Of a stretch of 41,072 nucleotides of DNA, positions 30,745 through 39,260 are shown in pieces. The notes under the pieces are model-generated. The model was not told where the DNA came from, did no database searches, and saw only the letters and a program-made list of their open reading frames with translations. Source of the DNA: Bruticola sp004554425 (GTDB lineage: Bacteria; Vulcanimicrobiota; Xenobia; Xenobiales; Xenobiaceae); the NCBI GenBank assembly GCA_958366945.1, contig CATXCY010000022.1:1-41072 (forward strand), in the 5' to 3' direction. The position numbers and the translations under genes are program-made. Every line of letters starts with the position of its first letter. The stretch's first letter is position 1.

Positions 30745-31605
30745 ATGTCCAGTCAGTATCAGCCCTACTTAGACTTAGCCCTCAAAGCCGCTAAGCAAGC
30801 CGGCGAACTCATTCGCAAAGCCGTTGGTGAATCTCACCATATTGACAAAAAAGGTCGCATCAATTTAGTCACTGAAGTCGACAAAGCTAGCGAAAAGCTT
30901 ATCTTTTCTCTAATAAAAAGCACCTTCCCCGAGCATAGCATTTTGGGAGAAGAGCAAGGCCAAATTATAGGCAGTGATAATAATTGTCGTTGGATCGTCG
31001 ACCCTCTGGACGGCACTACCAATTTTGCTTCAGGCTATCCTTTTTTTGCCGTATCTATCGCTTTCGAGCTCAATGGACAAGTAGTAGTTGGCGTAGTCCA
31101 TGACCCTTGCCACGAAGAAACCTTCTACGCTGTTTTGGGTGAAGGTGCCTACTTAAACGGCCAGCCAATCCATGTAAGCGACAATGCCATTTTAGAAGAC
31201 GCCCTTTTAGTCACTGGTTTTCCTTACGACGTCAGCAGTTCACCTGATATACATTTAGGCATGTTCCACGATTTGATTATCAAAGCTCGAGGTGTACGTC
31301 GCGACGGTTCTGCTGCCTTGGATCTTTGCTATATCGCTTGTGGTCGCTTCGATGGATACTGGGAATTGGGCCTTTCTCCTTGGGATATCGCCGCCGGTTC
31401 CTTAATAGTCAAAGAAGCAGGTGGCAAGATGAGCGATTTCTTAGGCGAGCCTCACAATATGTTGTATCGAGACTTAATGGCTTCCAATGGGAAGATTCAC
31501 CCTGCCCTTTTAGAAGCAGCTAAAAAATACACTACAGCTTTACGCCATTCTCCTTATTGGATCGAAAAAGGCGAACGTATCGATCATTCAACTTACAAGC
31601 GCTAA
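30745..31605 (+). CDS. inositol monophosphatase family protein (SuhB-like)
   Basis: A 286-287-residue Mg-dependent phosphatase. Metal-site motifs are complete: E69-E70 (ILGEEQG), DPLDGT (86-91) and WDIAAG (213-218), with an N-terminal DKKGRINLVTEVD. Substrates in the family include inositol 1-phosphate and related sugar phosphates; which one applies cannot be seen. The ATG at 30745 has AGGAA at 7 nt. A GTG 12 codons upstream would begin inside the hairpin and is rejected. No inositol or NAD genes are adjacent. A terminator follows at 31699-31743. Confidence 0.92.
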   Translation: MSSQYQPYLDLALKAAKQAGELIRKAVGESHHIDKKGRINLVTEVDKASEKLIFSLIKSTFPEHSILGEEQGQIIGSDNNCRWIVDPLDGTTNFASGYPFFAVSIAFELNGQVVVGVVHDPCHEETFYAVLGEGAYLNGQPIHVSDNAILEDALLVTGFPYDVSSSPDIHLGMFHDLIIKARGVRRDGSAALDLCYIACGRFDGYWELGLSPWDIAAGSLIVKEAGGKMSDFLGEPHNMLYRDLMASNGKIHPALLEAAKKYTTALRHSPYWIEKGERIDHSTYKR

Positions 31606-31698
31606 AGCAATGCCTATGCCAAATCGGCCCTTTTTTCGGTTTGAAGGTTATTTTATTGCATAGCCTGGCAGGGAAATTTTCTCAGCCTAAAATTATCG

Positions 31699-31743
31699 GG
31701 CAGGTAGCAGCTTTCTAATAGTTAAGCAAGCTCCTGCCTTTTT
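31699..31743 (+). terminator. intrinsic terminator directly before speA
   Basis: GGCAGG (31699-31704) pairs with CCTGCC (31733-31738), with inner AGC/GCT and GCTT/AAGC stems, then TTTTT. It ends 27 nt before the speA ATG. It may end the upstream phosphatase transcript, or act as an attenuator for speA, because no promoter fits between it and the start. A second GGCAGG near 31674 could compete for the same 3' arm. The rest of the gap 31606-31698 contains CTATGC/GCATAG and a small hairpin. Confidence 0.72.
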
Positions 31744-31770
31744 AACAAATTGCTACAAAGGAAGACTCAT

Positions 31771-33729
31771 ATGGATTCTGCTAACTGGAATATAGACAAA
31801 AGCGATGAACTCTATTCTATCAAGCGTTGGGGAGCTCCATATTTTTCTATCAATTCCAACGGCCATTTAGTCGTATCTCCCCAAGGTGAACGCGGCGGAT
31901 CTATCGATCTTTACACCTTAATTGAAGCTCTGAAAGGGCGTGGCTTAAGTTTACCTATTTTGCTTCGCTTTCCAGATATTCTCCAAGATCGTATCGAGCG
32001 TTTAAATTCGGCTTTTGCCAGAGCTATAGCTAAATATAATTATCCTGGCGTCTATCGCGGTGTCTTCCCAGTTAAAGTAAACCAGCAACGCCACATTATA
32101 GAAGAATTAGTTAAATGCGGCACACCTCATCATTTTGGTTTAGAAGCAGGCTCCAAACCAGAGTTACTTATCGCCCTCTCGGCCATGCATTCAACTGAGT
32201 GTCTTATTACTTGCAATGGCTACAAAGACCGCGAATATTTGGAAACAGCCATTTTAGCTTCCAAATTGGGCAAAAAAGTTATCATTATTCTGGAGCAATT
32301 AGACGAAGTATGCTTGGCCGTACGTGTAGCTAAAGCCTTAAATTTGCCTGCTTCTTTCGGTTTTAGAGTAAAGCTTAATCGTAAAAGCCAAGGCCATTGG
32401 GGCAGCAGTGTGGGCGAAAGAGCCAAATTTGGCATGTCTGCCTATGAAATTTATCAAGCTGTTCAGATCCTCATTAACAACGATATGTTGGCCAATTTGA
32501 AGTTGCTCCATTTTCATATCGGTTCGCAAATTTCGGCGATCAGTGTCATTAAGGGGGCTTTACGCGAAGCTGGCCGCATCTACGCCGAATTAGTAAAATT
32601 GGGCGCCCCTATGGGATATTTAGACGTGGGCGGAGGCTTAGCTGTCGACTACGACGGTTCCAAAAGTGACTTCTATGCTTCTAAAAATTATAACATGCAA
32701 AGCTATGCCAACGATGTAGTTGCCGAAATAAACGACGCTTGCAAACAAGCAAAAATTAAAGCTCCTACCATTATTAGCGAAAGTGGCCGCGCCTTGGCCT
32801 CTCACCAATCAATTTTGGTTTTTGATGTTTTAGGTCAAAATAAAGTTGGCAACTTCAACATTCCTCCAGCTGTCGGCGATGAAGACTATATTATAAAAAC
32901 TTTGCGTGAAATTTACGAAGGCATTACTCCGGAAAATGCTCAAGAATCTTTCCACGACGCTGTCCAATTCAAAGATGAAGCTCTGAGCGCTTTTCAATTA
33001 GGCATGCTTTCCCTCAAAGATCGGGCCCTAGCAGAGAAGTTATATTGGCAATCTTGCCGTAAGATCTATGAAACCTTGCGCGAAGCCAAAGCTACCAGTG
33101 ACGACTTCTTCACTCTGGAGAAATTGCTCTCCACCACTTACTATGTCAATTTGTCAGTTTTCCAATCAGCTCCCGACTCTTGGGCTCTCGATCAGTTGTT
33201 CCCTATTTTGCCTATTCATCGCCTAGATACGGCTCCTGACGAAAAAGTTACTTTGGCCGATCTCACTTGCGATTCCGACGGTAAAATTGATAAATTCATC
33301 GATATAAAAGAAGATGTCAATTCCTTGCTAGACGTTCATTCTTTGCGCTTCAATTCCGAAACAAATTTTTACGGCACCGAAGAAGAAGGCAAAGTTCCCG
33401 AACGCTTAAGCCACGAGCCATATTATTTGGGCATGTTTTTAATTGGGGCTTATCAGGAGACTATGGGCAATTTGCACAACCTTTTTGGCGATACCCACGC
33501 AGTACAAGTAAAGCTCACTACTTCAGGTTACAAACTCGAGCACATTGTACGCGGCGACACTATGAGCAAAGTGCTCTCTTACTTCCAGTATAATCCGGAA
33601 GACTTGCTTGAGCGTATGCGTCAGCAATGTGAAGATGCTTTAAGTGAAAATTCTCTAACTTTAGAGATGTCACAAAAATTGCTTAATAACTTCGAACGCA
33701 GCTTAGCCAGCTATACTTACATGTCGTAA
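31771..33729 (+). CDS. speA: biosynthetic arginine decarboxylase
   Basis: A 652-residue PLP enzyme that converts arginine to agmatine for polyamine synthesis. It is of the alanine-racemase fold type: the PLP lysine is K102 in GVFPVKVNQQRH, with HFHIGSQ, LDVGGGLAVDYDG and ISESGRALASH of the barrel, and a C-terminal region typical of SpeA with LTTSGYKLEHIVRGDTM (LTTSGYKLEH, then IVRGDTM). Length matches the family (about 630-660). The ATG at 31771 has AAAGGAAG close upstream; a TTG seven codons earlier is less likely. No agmatinase or agmatine deiminase is adjacent, so the next step is encoded elsewhere. Confidence 0.96.
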   Translation: MDSANWNIDKSDELYSIKRWGAPYFSINSNGHLVVSPQGERGGSIDLYTLIEALKGRGLSLPILLRFPDILQDRIERLNSAFARAIAKYNYPGVYRGVFPVKVNQQRHIIEELVKCGTPHHFGLEAGSKPELLIALSAMHSTECLITCNGYKDREYLETAILASKLGKKVIIILEQLDEVCLAVRVAKALNLPASFGFRVKLNRKSQGHWGSSVGERAKFGMSAYEIYQAVQILINNDMLANLKLLHFHIGSQISAISVIKGALREAGRIYAELVKLGAPMGYLDVGGGLAVDYDGSKSDFYASKNYNMQSYANDVVAEINDACKQAKIKAPTIISESGRALASHQSILVFDVLGQNKVGNFNIPPAVGDEDYIIKTLREIYEGITPENAQESFHDAVQFKDEALSAFQLGMLSLKDRALAEKLYWQSCRKIYETLREAKATSDDFFTLEKLLSTTYYVNLSVFQSAPDSWALDQLFPILPIHRLDTAPDEKVTLADLTCDSDGKIDKFIDIKEDVNSLLDVHSLRFNSETNFYGTEEEGKVPERLSHEPYYLGMFLIGAYQETMGNLHNLFGDTHAVQVKLTTSGYKLEHIVRGDTMSKVLSYFQYNPEDLLERMRQQCEDALSENSLTLEMSQKLLNNFERSLASYTYMS

Positions 33730-33753
33730 AACGACTAAGAAACGGAGCTTAAT

Positions 33754-35112
33754 TTGAAAGTTAGTCCCTCCCCAACAGAATCAGAATCTCCCCAAACTAC
33801 AGCTCCTGTTTCCGCTGTCTCCCAGACAAGTGAAACGGTGCCTTCAGACACAGTTATCGCCTTTGCCAGCCAAGCTTGTGCTCCGTCGGCCTCGAATTTA
33901 GCTCCGCTAAGCGAGCAAACCGGACGTCGCTTAGTAAACAGCGTCAAAGGGTTAGGCACTGTTTTGCTGATACTAGGTCTCATCATTGCTTGTTTTCATC
34001 CTTGGACAAAACAAGCTATCGAAGAGACCTTAAGTATTACTCCCTTACTTTTGCTGGTACTTATTTTTGTCTATGTGGTAAATCCCATAGTCGAATTTCT
34101 GATGATTCAAATCAGAAAAATACCAGGCGCCCAATATTTTTCTTACACAAAATCGCTAGTTATCACTTATATTTTGCTCTTGGCCCTGGCTTTAGGCGTA
34201 TTTGCTTTAGCTGCTCCCCAACTGTTTGGCGAAATCAAAAATTTAGCTGAGAATTTTCCAGCTATTACTCAAAAGGCAATCGCTATTTTAAACGATTTTC
34301 GCCAAACCCACCTAGAAGTTTTGCCAAATAGTGTACAAGCCAACATTACCGAGCTGGTAAATCAAGCCGGAAGCTTGGCCGGACAGCTTATTAATAGCGG
34401 ATTGCAATATGCGGGGGCCTTTTCTTCTGCTGTAGTTTGGGTTGTCACAGCCATAGTAATGGTTCCCTTTATCTCTTTTTACATGCTCAGTGAAGGCCAA
34501 GAGCTGGTAGATTTTTGGGTCAATTTATTGCCTGTTCGCCGCCGCCAACCAGCCAAGAACATTCTGCTGCAATTACATTACTCCATGAAAAGCTTTATAA
34601 AAGGTCAAGTATTGCTTTGTTGTGCAGTCGGCAGTTTAACCACCTTACTTATGGCTTTGGTAATGCCTAAGTACTGCATAGCTTTGGGAATTATTGCAGG
34701 TATTACAGAAGCAATTCCTATAATCGGCCCTATTTTAGGAGCATTGCCGGCTATATTTTTAGCTTTAGCTTTACCTGATACTGGCGGCATTACTTTAGCT
34801 TTAATCGTGGCGGCCGTTTACACCCTCATTCAACAAGCTGAAAACAATTTATTAGTACCAAAAATTATGGGAGACAGCCTGGGCCTTCATCCACTTAGTT
34901 TGATGATTGGCATGATGGTTTTTGCCAATGTATTTGGTTTTTGGGGAGTAGTATTAGCTTCGCCTATTGTGGCTGCAGTAAAAATATTAGTTATTCATTA
35001 TTGTACTCCTGATCTAGAAGCAAAACTTCTGAAGCAATTAAAACAACGCGAGCAAAAGCCGCAAATTCCCATAAATTCGGAAGCCGTTGCCGACAATCAA
35101 CCTCAAAATTAG
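33754..35112 (+). CDS. AI-2E/PerM family permease
   Basis: A 452-residue membrane protein. A hydrophilic Ser/Thr/Pro-rich N-terminus (about 1-60) is followed by helices near 64-82, 96-116, 134-154 and a periplasmic-type segment, then a dense block of helices 225-410. Family hallmarks are EAIPIIGPILGALPAIFLAL (319-338) and QAENNLLVPKIMGDSLGLHP (361-380). Members include a reported autoinducer-2 exporter and Na/H antiporters, so the substrate is open. The start is TTG with GGAG 6 nt upstream, 24 bp after speA, so the two are probably co-transcribed. A hairpin abuts the stop codon. Confidence 0.87.
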   Translation: MKVSPSPTESESPQTTAPVSAVSQTSETVPSDTVIAFASQACAPSASNLAPLSEQTGRRLVNSVKGLGTVLLILGLIIACFHPWTKQAIEETLSITPLLLLVLIFVYVVNPIVEFLMIQIRKIPGAQYFSYTKSLVITYILLLALALGVFALAAPQLFGEIKNLAENFPAITQKAIAILNDFRQTHLEVLPNSVQANITELVNQAGSLAGQLINSGLQYAGAFSSAVVWVVTAIVMVPFISFYMLSEGQELVDFWVNLLPVRRRQPAKNILLQLHYSMKSFIKGQVLLCCAVGSLTTLLMALVMPKYCIALGIIAGITEAIPIIGPILGALPAIFLALALPDTGGITLALIVAAVYTLIQQAENNLLVPKIMGDSLGLHPLSLMIGMMVFANVFGFWGVVLASPIVAAVKILVIHYCTPDLEAKLLKQLKQREQKPQIPINSEAVADNQPQN

Positions 35113-35148
35113 GCGCAGGTAAACAACTTCGCAAGAGCGAAGCTGCGC
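35113..35148 (+). terminator. hairpin after the permease gene
   Basis: GCGCAG (35113-35118) pairs with CTGCGC (35143-35148), and stacked on it CTTCGC (35127-35132) pairs with GCGAAG (35137-35142) around AAGA. It begins one base after the stop codon. Only a weak T-stretch (TCTTTT) follows some ten bases later. Confidence 0.6.
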
Positions 35149-35207
35149 GGCGATCGTCTTTTCTAGCGTATATTTTTAATTATCAGTTGAAAGGTTTTTG
35201 GGATATC

Positions 35208-36926
35208 GTGAATTTTTCTAAGTTTTTACTTGTATGTGCTCTCACTGCCGGCCTGTCTGTTGCCGGGCTTTCACCTGCTCAAGCTGATGACAAACTCGTC
35301 GGCGAGGCTTTAAAGTATTTCAACGCCAAAAATTACACAAAAGCCAACACCCTGATCGATCAGCACTTGTCTAAAAATCCCAAAGATGCCAACGCTCAAT
35401 ATGCTAAGGCCATGATCTTATACCGCATGGGCCATTATATAAAAGCTTTGCAACGCTTAGAAATTGTCCTTAAGTTGTCTCCTAAAAATCACAACGCGGC
35501 TACAGCTTATGCTCGAATCAATCAGCAAGCTGTCTACCACCTCAATCAAGGCAAAAATGAAGATGCTATTGCTTTGGCCAACCACAGTGTAGACATCATG
35601 CCTAAATGGAACACCATGGAATTCCGTGTAGCTCAAGCCGGTTGTTATTTTGCCAAAGGTACAGCGTACTTTGAGCGTTGGTGCCTGAGCAACGACCCCG
35701 AAGATTCACGTATAGCTATGGAAAGCTGGGAAAAAACTCGCGATCTCGATCCCACTTCAGCCACTCAACAATTAGTCAACGGTATCAACTCCTTTATCAG
35801 TGGCAATTACTCTTTAGCGAAAAAATACTTTGACGAAGGCTTAACTGTCCGCAAAGAAAACAAATATTTGCAACTGTGGGACGCTTTTGCCAATGCTTCC
35901 GTAGGCGAAACCAACCGTGCCGTAGCTCAGCTCAACGACTTGGCTTCCCTTTTCAGACGCAACCCAGTTTTGCACCTTTATAAAGGTGATATTGCCAAGC
36001 AAACCGGCGACTTTGCCACTTCTCGTCAAGAGTACACCACTGCTAAAGATTTGCGTCCAACCGACCATCGCATTCCTGTCGCTTTGCGTACTCTCTATTT
36101 GTGCGCCAACCAAGTCGACGAAGGTTTAACCGCTTACGAAGAGCAAATAAGCCAAGCTCCAGACGATTTCAATGCTTACTATCAAAAAGCTTGCTTACTC
36201 AAAGAAGCTGGCCGTTTCGATGAGGCTCTCAGCGCTTACAATACCATAGCCTCTTCATCTACTTTCACTCCCATACAAACAGCCTCCGCTAAAGTTGGCA
36301 TGGCTCTGATTCATTTCGAGCGCGGTGACAACAAAAAAGCCATGGCTTGTGTTACTCCAGAAGATTTGCAAACTCTTAGGAGTTCCAATAGTCCTATGAG
36401 TTTGCTTTACACAGCCTATGCCGAGAGCCAAAGTGCCTTGCGCGAAAAAGCTTGCCGTGAAGCTTTGCTCTACTCTGGCCCTGATGCCATGTTTGTCCAG
36501 CGCTGCGCTTTCAGTTCTTTGGCCGAAATTGAAGCTTCTCGCAAACAATATGCCAAAGCTATGGAGTGTATATATCAAGCTTGGAGACGCACAGCGTCTA
36601 TATCTTCTCAGTGCGCTGCTATGCGCGATCAATTTGAGAACTACAAAGCTGATACTTACAAGCAGCTCCAAGCGGAGATGCGCAAATTGGAAAAGGGCAA
36701 ACGTCCCGATAAAGAAGAAGCTTTGCAAAAAGTAAATGCTAATTTGGAAGTTTTAAATGCTTTAGATATTGGCGAAGCAGGCACTATGCTTTTCCAAATT
36801 CAAGGTTCTGCTGTCGATACTAACACTACTTTGCTCCCGAAATCATTAACTGGCAATATGGGAGCCATTACTTCCGATAGTTTTAAATCTTCTTCCTGGG
36901 TAAATATCACTCCCGACTGGCAATAG
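35208..36926 (+). CDS. exported TPR-repeat protein
   Basis: A 572-residue protein of helical tetratricopeptide repeats behind a Sec signal (h-region FLLVCALTAGLSVAGL, cleavage after AQA). TPR pairs are clear at the start (EALKYFNAKNYTKANTLIDQ, then AMILYRMGHYIKALQRLEIVL) and recur around the middle (AYEEQISQAPDDFNAYYQKA). The last 90 residues leave the repeat pattern. It is probably a periplasmic scaffold; partners are unknown. I took the GTG at 35208, which gives a compact signal peptide and has GGGA close upstream. A TTG seven codons earlier is equally open. It ends at a strong terminator. Confidence 0.82.
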   Translation: MNFSKFLLVCALTAGLSVAGLSPAQADDKLVGEALKYFNAKNYTKANTLIDQHLSKNPKDANAQYAKAMILYRMGHYIKALQRLEIVLKLSPKNHNAATAYARINQQAVYHLNQGKNEDAIALANHSVDIMPKWNTMEFRVAQAGCYFAKGTAYFERWCLSNDPEDSRIAMESWEKTRDLDPTSATQQLVNGINSFISGNYSLAKKYFDEGLTVRKENKYLQLWDAFANASVGETNRAVAQLNDLASLFRRNPVLHLYKGDIAKQTGDFATSRQEYTTAKDLRPTDHRIPVALRTLYLCANQVDEGLTAYEEQISQAPDDFNAYYQKACLLKEAGRFDEALSAYNTIASSSTFTPIQTASAKVGMALIHFERGDNKKAMACVTPEDLQTLRSSNSPMSLLYTAYAESQSALREKACREALLYSGPDAMFVQRCAFSSLAEIEASRKQYAKAMECIYQAWRRTASISSQCAAMRDQFENYKADTYKQLQAEMRKLEKGKRPDKEEALQKVNANLEVLNALDIGEAGTMLFQIQGSAVDTNTTLLPKSLTGNMGAITSDSFKSSSWVNITPDWQ

Positions 36927-36960
36927 TTTTTAGCTCACGAATTTATTGACGCTAAAATAA

Positions 36961-36994
36961 AAAGGCTGCCCGGCATTGCCTGGCAGCCTTTTTT
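36961..36994. terminator. strong intrinsic terminator after the TPR gene
   Basis: GGCTGCC (36964-36970) pairs with GGCAGCC (36982-36988), with an inner GGC/GCC stem around ATT, an A-run before and TTTTTT after. It would work in both directions. Confidence 0.92.
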
Positions 36995-37052
36995 GTTTAT
37001 CGAAAAATGACCAACCGTCTTCAAAGGTACAACCTAAGCTATTAACGAAGTT

Positions 37053-37067
37053 TCCCGAATATCGGGA
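37053..37067. repeat. small palindrome before the zinc-ribbon gene
   Basis: TCCCGA (37053-37058) and TCGGGA (37062-37067) surround ATA, 55 bp before the start of the next gene and about 60 bp after the terminator. It could be an operator. Confidence 0.35.
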
Positions 37068-37122
37068 TTTGTGAAATTTGTTCTGATTTTTGCGCAGCAG
37101 ACTACAATACGGAGAAAGAAAA

Positions 37123-39030
37123 TTGCCTGAGATTCCTGCTTCCTTACAACAGATAATTAAAGTATGTGAAAAGATATCCGTCGGTGAAGCTACCCCCGGA
37201 GACTTAAATGGATTGTTTGTCAAAGCCAGACAGGTAATCGCCTTCGAACGTACTGGTCTAGAACGCTTTACCTGGGATGCCATCTGGACTGATACATTTC
37301 AAAATTTAGTCAAAAAGCTTCAATCTGAGCTGGAAGCACATGAAAGGGCCTTACAAGACTTAGAAAATTCCTTAAATGACATAGAAACTTTTGCTATCGA
37401 AAAAGCAGGGCGCGACTTAAAATACAGTGCCGAAGCTGTAGCTACTCTGTGGGACGAGCTCAATGCGGAAGTAGGAGAGCAAATGGTCATGTCTCCTTAT
37501 CCTGTTTACGACCATTTGCTTAAAGTTGGCCAAAATATTTTACAAGGCCACGTCGAGCCTTCCGTATTAGCGGCCTTTTTCACACCGGCTGCCGATTTTA
37601 CAATTCGACTTCGCGCAGCAGTAAAACGTTTTGTCTTATTTTATGGCGAATCTTCCCTATCGGAATGCGCCCAAAAAGTTATGACCAACGTCGAAGCCGG
37701 TATGGGTGCCATGGATAAGTTTTTACAAAATGGCCAAACTAAAGCTTTAGATGATGCTTTGCACCTTTTGGTAACAACTACAGTCACTATGTATACGGTC
37801 ATGAGCGACATGGGACAATGGGCAGCAGCTGAAAAGAAATATGCCCGCCATCCCTTAGTTGAAGAGCTCTACCGTGCCAGAGAAGCAAAATTGCATGGAG
37901 AAGATCTCTATTATCTCTGGCAAGCTATAAAACATGCTTTAAAATTAGAACTTACTCAAGTCCAAACTTTACTTAATCACCCTTTAGCTTCACTTTGTGA
38001 TGTCCACAGCCAAGCGCTCAAAGCAGGCATGGCTAGAATTATGTATATAGTTCAAAATGGTGAAAAAAAGAGCTTAGATGAATTAAATTTGCCAGAATTT
38101 GATATTATGTTACTCAATTTGGATCGCTTGATTCATAACGATTTAACTCACATAAATATCGAATGTCGTTTAGTATCTGGAGCTCCCAACTTCGAAGAAT
38201 TACTAGTCACCGTAGGTTTAGCTTTAGACGGTAAGATTGAGCCTGAAGCTTTCAAAATTATTCTCCAAGATACCTTAGAAAAAATTGAAGAAACTCAGAA
38301 CAACCTTGATGGTGCTTTAGAGCAGCTTAATGCTGAAGATTTAGAGCTTTTGGCTCACTGTTTGGATTGCCAGGCTCTAGGCTGCCGCGAGTTGGCCTCC
38401 TGGTGCGAAACGGGCGATAAGCAATTGCTCAAAAATGGTTGGCGACGTATTAGTGCCAGTTTGCCATCCACCAAACGCATATGTGCTCAAATGAAAAAAA
38501 GCTTAGGTTTAGACGACGATTCTTCTAAAAAGCTCACTTGTATGCGTTGCGGTCAACAAAATCCCGCCTCAGCTCGTTACTGTTCCAAGTGTTCAGCCGT
38601 GCTTATGCAATTAGTACAAGCACCACCAACTGAATATACCGATTTAGAGACTGGCCTCAGCGATAGTAACTTCGAGTCTCCCTTGCCCGGCAATATCTTA
38701 AAGCTGGAGCAATTGGTGCGCTCAGTAGAAAGCGGCCAAGCTTACACTCAAGAAGCTGCCGAAGTATTAGACAAACTGTTAAGTAGCGCTTATGCCTATC
38801 GCAAGCTATATCTCAACAGAGTGCGTCCTGCCTTGGAAAGAGAACAAATTGATCCTTCTATAGCCGAACGCTTTGAAATAGGCATGAGTTCTTATATCGA
38901 AGGCTTAGAAATATGCCGCAACTTTGTAGAAGATCCGCAAATAGACTATTTGTATAACGGCCTCGATCAAGCTTCAGCAGCAGCCTTAGAATTAAATGAT
39001 TTGCAAACAGAGTTAGCCGATTATTTCTAA
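37123..39030 (+). CDS. helical protein with a zinc ribbon, unknown function
   Basis: A 635-residue soluble, mostly alpha-helical, acidic protein. Residues about 1-465 contain long amphipathic helices (for example LVKKLQSELEAHERALQDLE) with no recognised domain. A double-CxxC zinc ribbon follows (C473, C476, C487, C490; CMRCGQQNPASARYCSKC). A C-terminal helical part ends in Leu/Asp/Glu-rich sequence. No signal peptide or membrane helix is visible, so it is likely cytoplasmic. I took a TTG start because GGAG lies 8 nt before it; a TTG 11 codons upstream has no site. The gene stands alone between terminators. I do not recognise a function. Confidence 0.75.
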   Translation: MPEIPASLQQIIKVCEKISVGEATPGDLNGLFVKARQVIAFERTGLERFTWDAIWTDTFQNLVKKLQSELEAHERALQDLENSLNDIETFAIEKAGRDLKYSAEAVATLWDELNAEVGEQMVMSPYPVYDHLLKVGQNILQGHVEPSVLAAFFTPAADFTIRLRAAVKRFVLFYGESSLSECAQKVMTNVEAGMGAMDKFLQNGQTKALDDALHLLVTTTVTMYTVMSDMGQWAAAEKKYARHPLVEELYRAREAKLHGEDLYYLWQAIKHALKLELTQVQTLLNHPLASLCDVHSQALKAGMARIMYIVQNGEKKSLDELNLPEFDIMLLNLDRLIHNDLTHINIECRLVSGAPNFEELLVTVGLALDGKIEPEAFKIILQDTLEKIEETQNNLDGALEQLNAEDLELLAHCLDCQALGCRELASWCETGDKQLLKNGWRRISASLPSTKRICAQMKKSLGLDDDSSKKLTCMRCGQQNPASARYCSKCSAVLMQLVQAPPTEYTDLETGLSDSNFESPLPGNILKLEQLVRSVESGQAYTQEAAEVLDKLLSSAYAYRKLYLNRVRPALEREQIDPSIAERFEIGMSSYIEGLEICRNFVEDPQIDYLYNGLDQASAAALELNDLQTELADYF

Positions 39031-39062
39031 GTTGGCTAGCCAAGCTTGATAGAAAAAAATGG

Positions 39063-39132
39063 CCCTGCTCGAACACCAATAAACAACTGTTTAGTTTTAT
39101 AAATATGTTGCTTTACGCTCGGCAGGGTTTTT
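39063..39132 (+). terminator. intrinsic terminator after the zinc-ribbon gene
   Basis: CCCTGC (39063-39068) pairs with GCAGGG (39122-39127), followed by TTTTT. The long loop holds a second small hairpin, TAAACA/TGTTTA. Confidence 0.55.
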
Positions 39133-39180
39133 ATCTATCTTCAATTCCAACATAATGCAAACTAACCGCTAATACTTCTA

Positions 39181-39189
39181 TGTTAGAAT
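39181..39189 (+). promoter_or_regulatory. extended -10 promoter of the M50 protease gene
   Basis: TGT-TAGAAT is an extended -10 element identical in its hexamer to that of rpmB, 72 bp before the ATG. No good -35 box is visible, as is common with extended -10 promoters. Confidence 0.5.
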
Positions 39190-39260
39190 AGTTGCACAGA
39201 GTCTTATATCATTTTTTCAGACTCGATTAGCTTCAGCAAAGAGCAGGAAATACTAAATTT

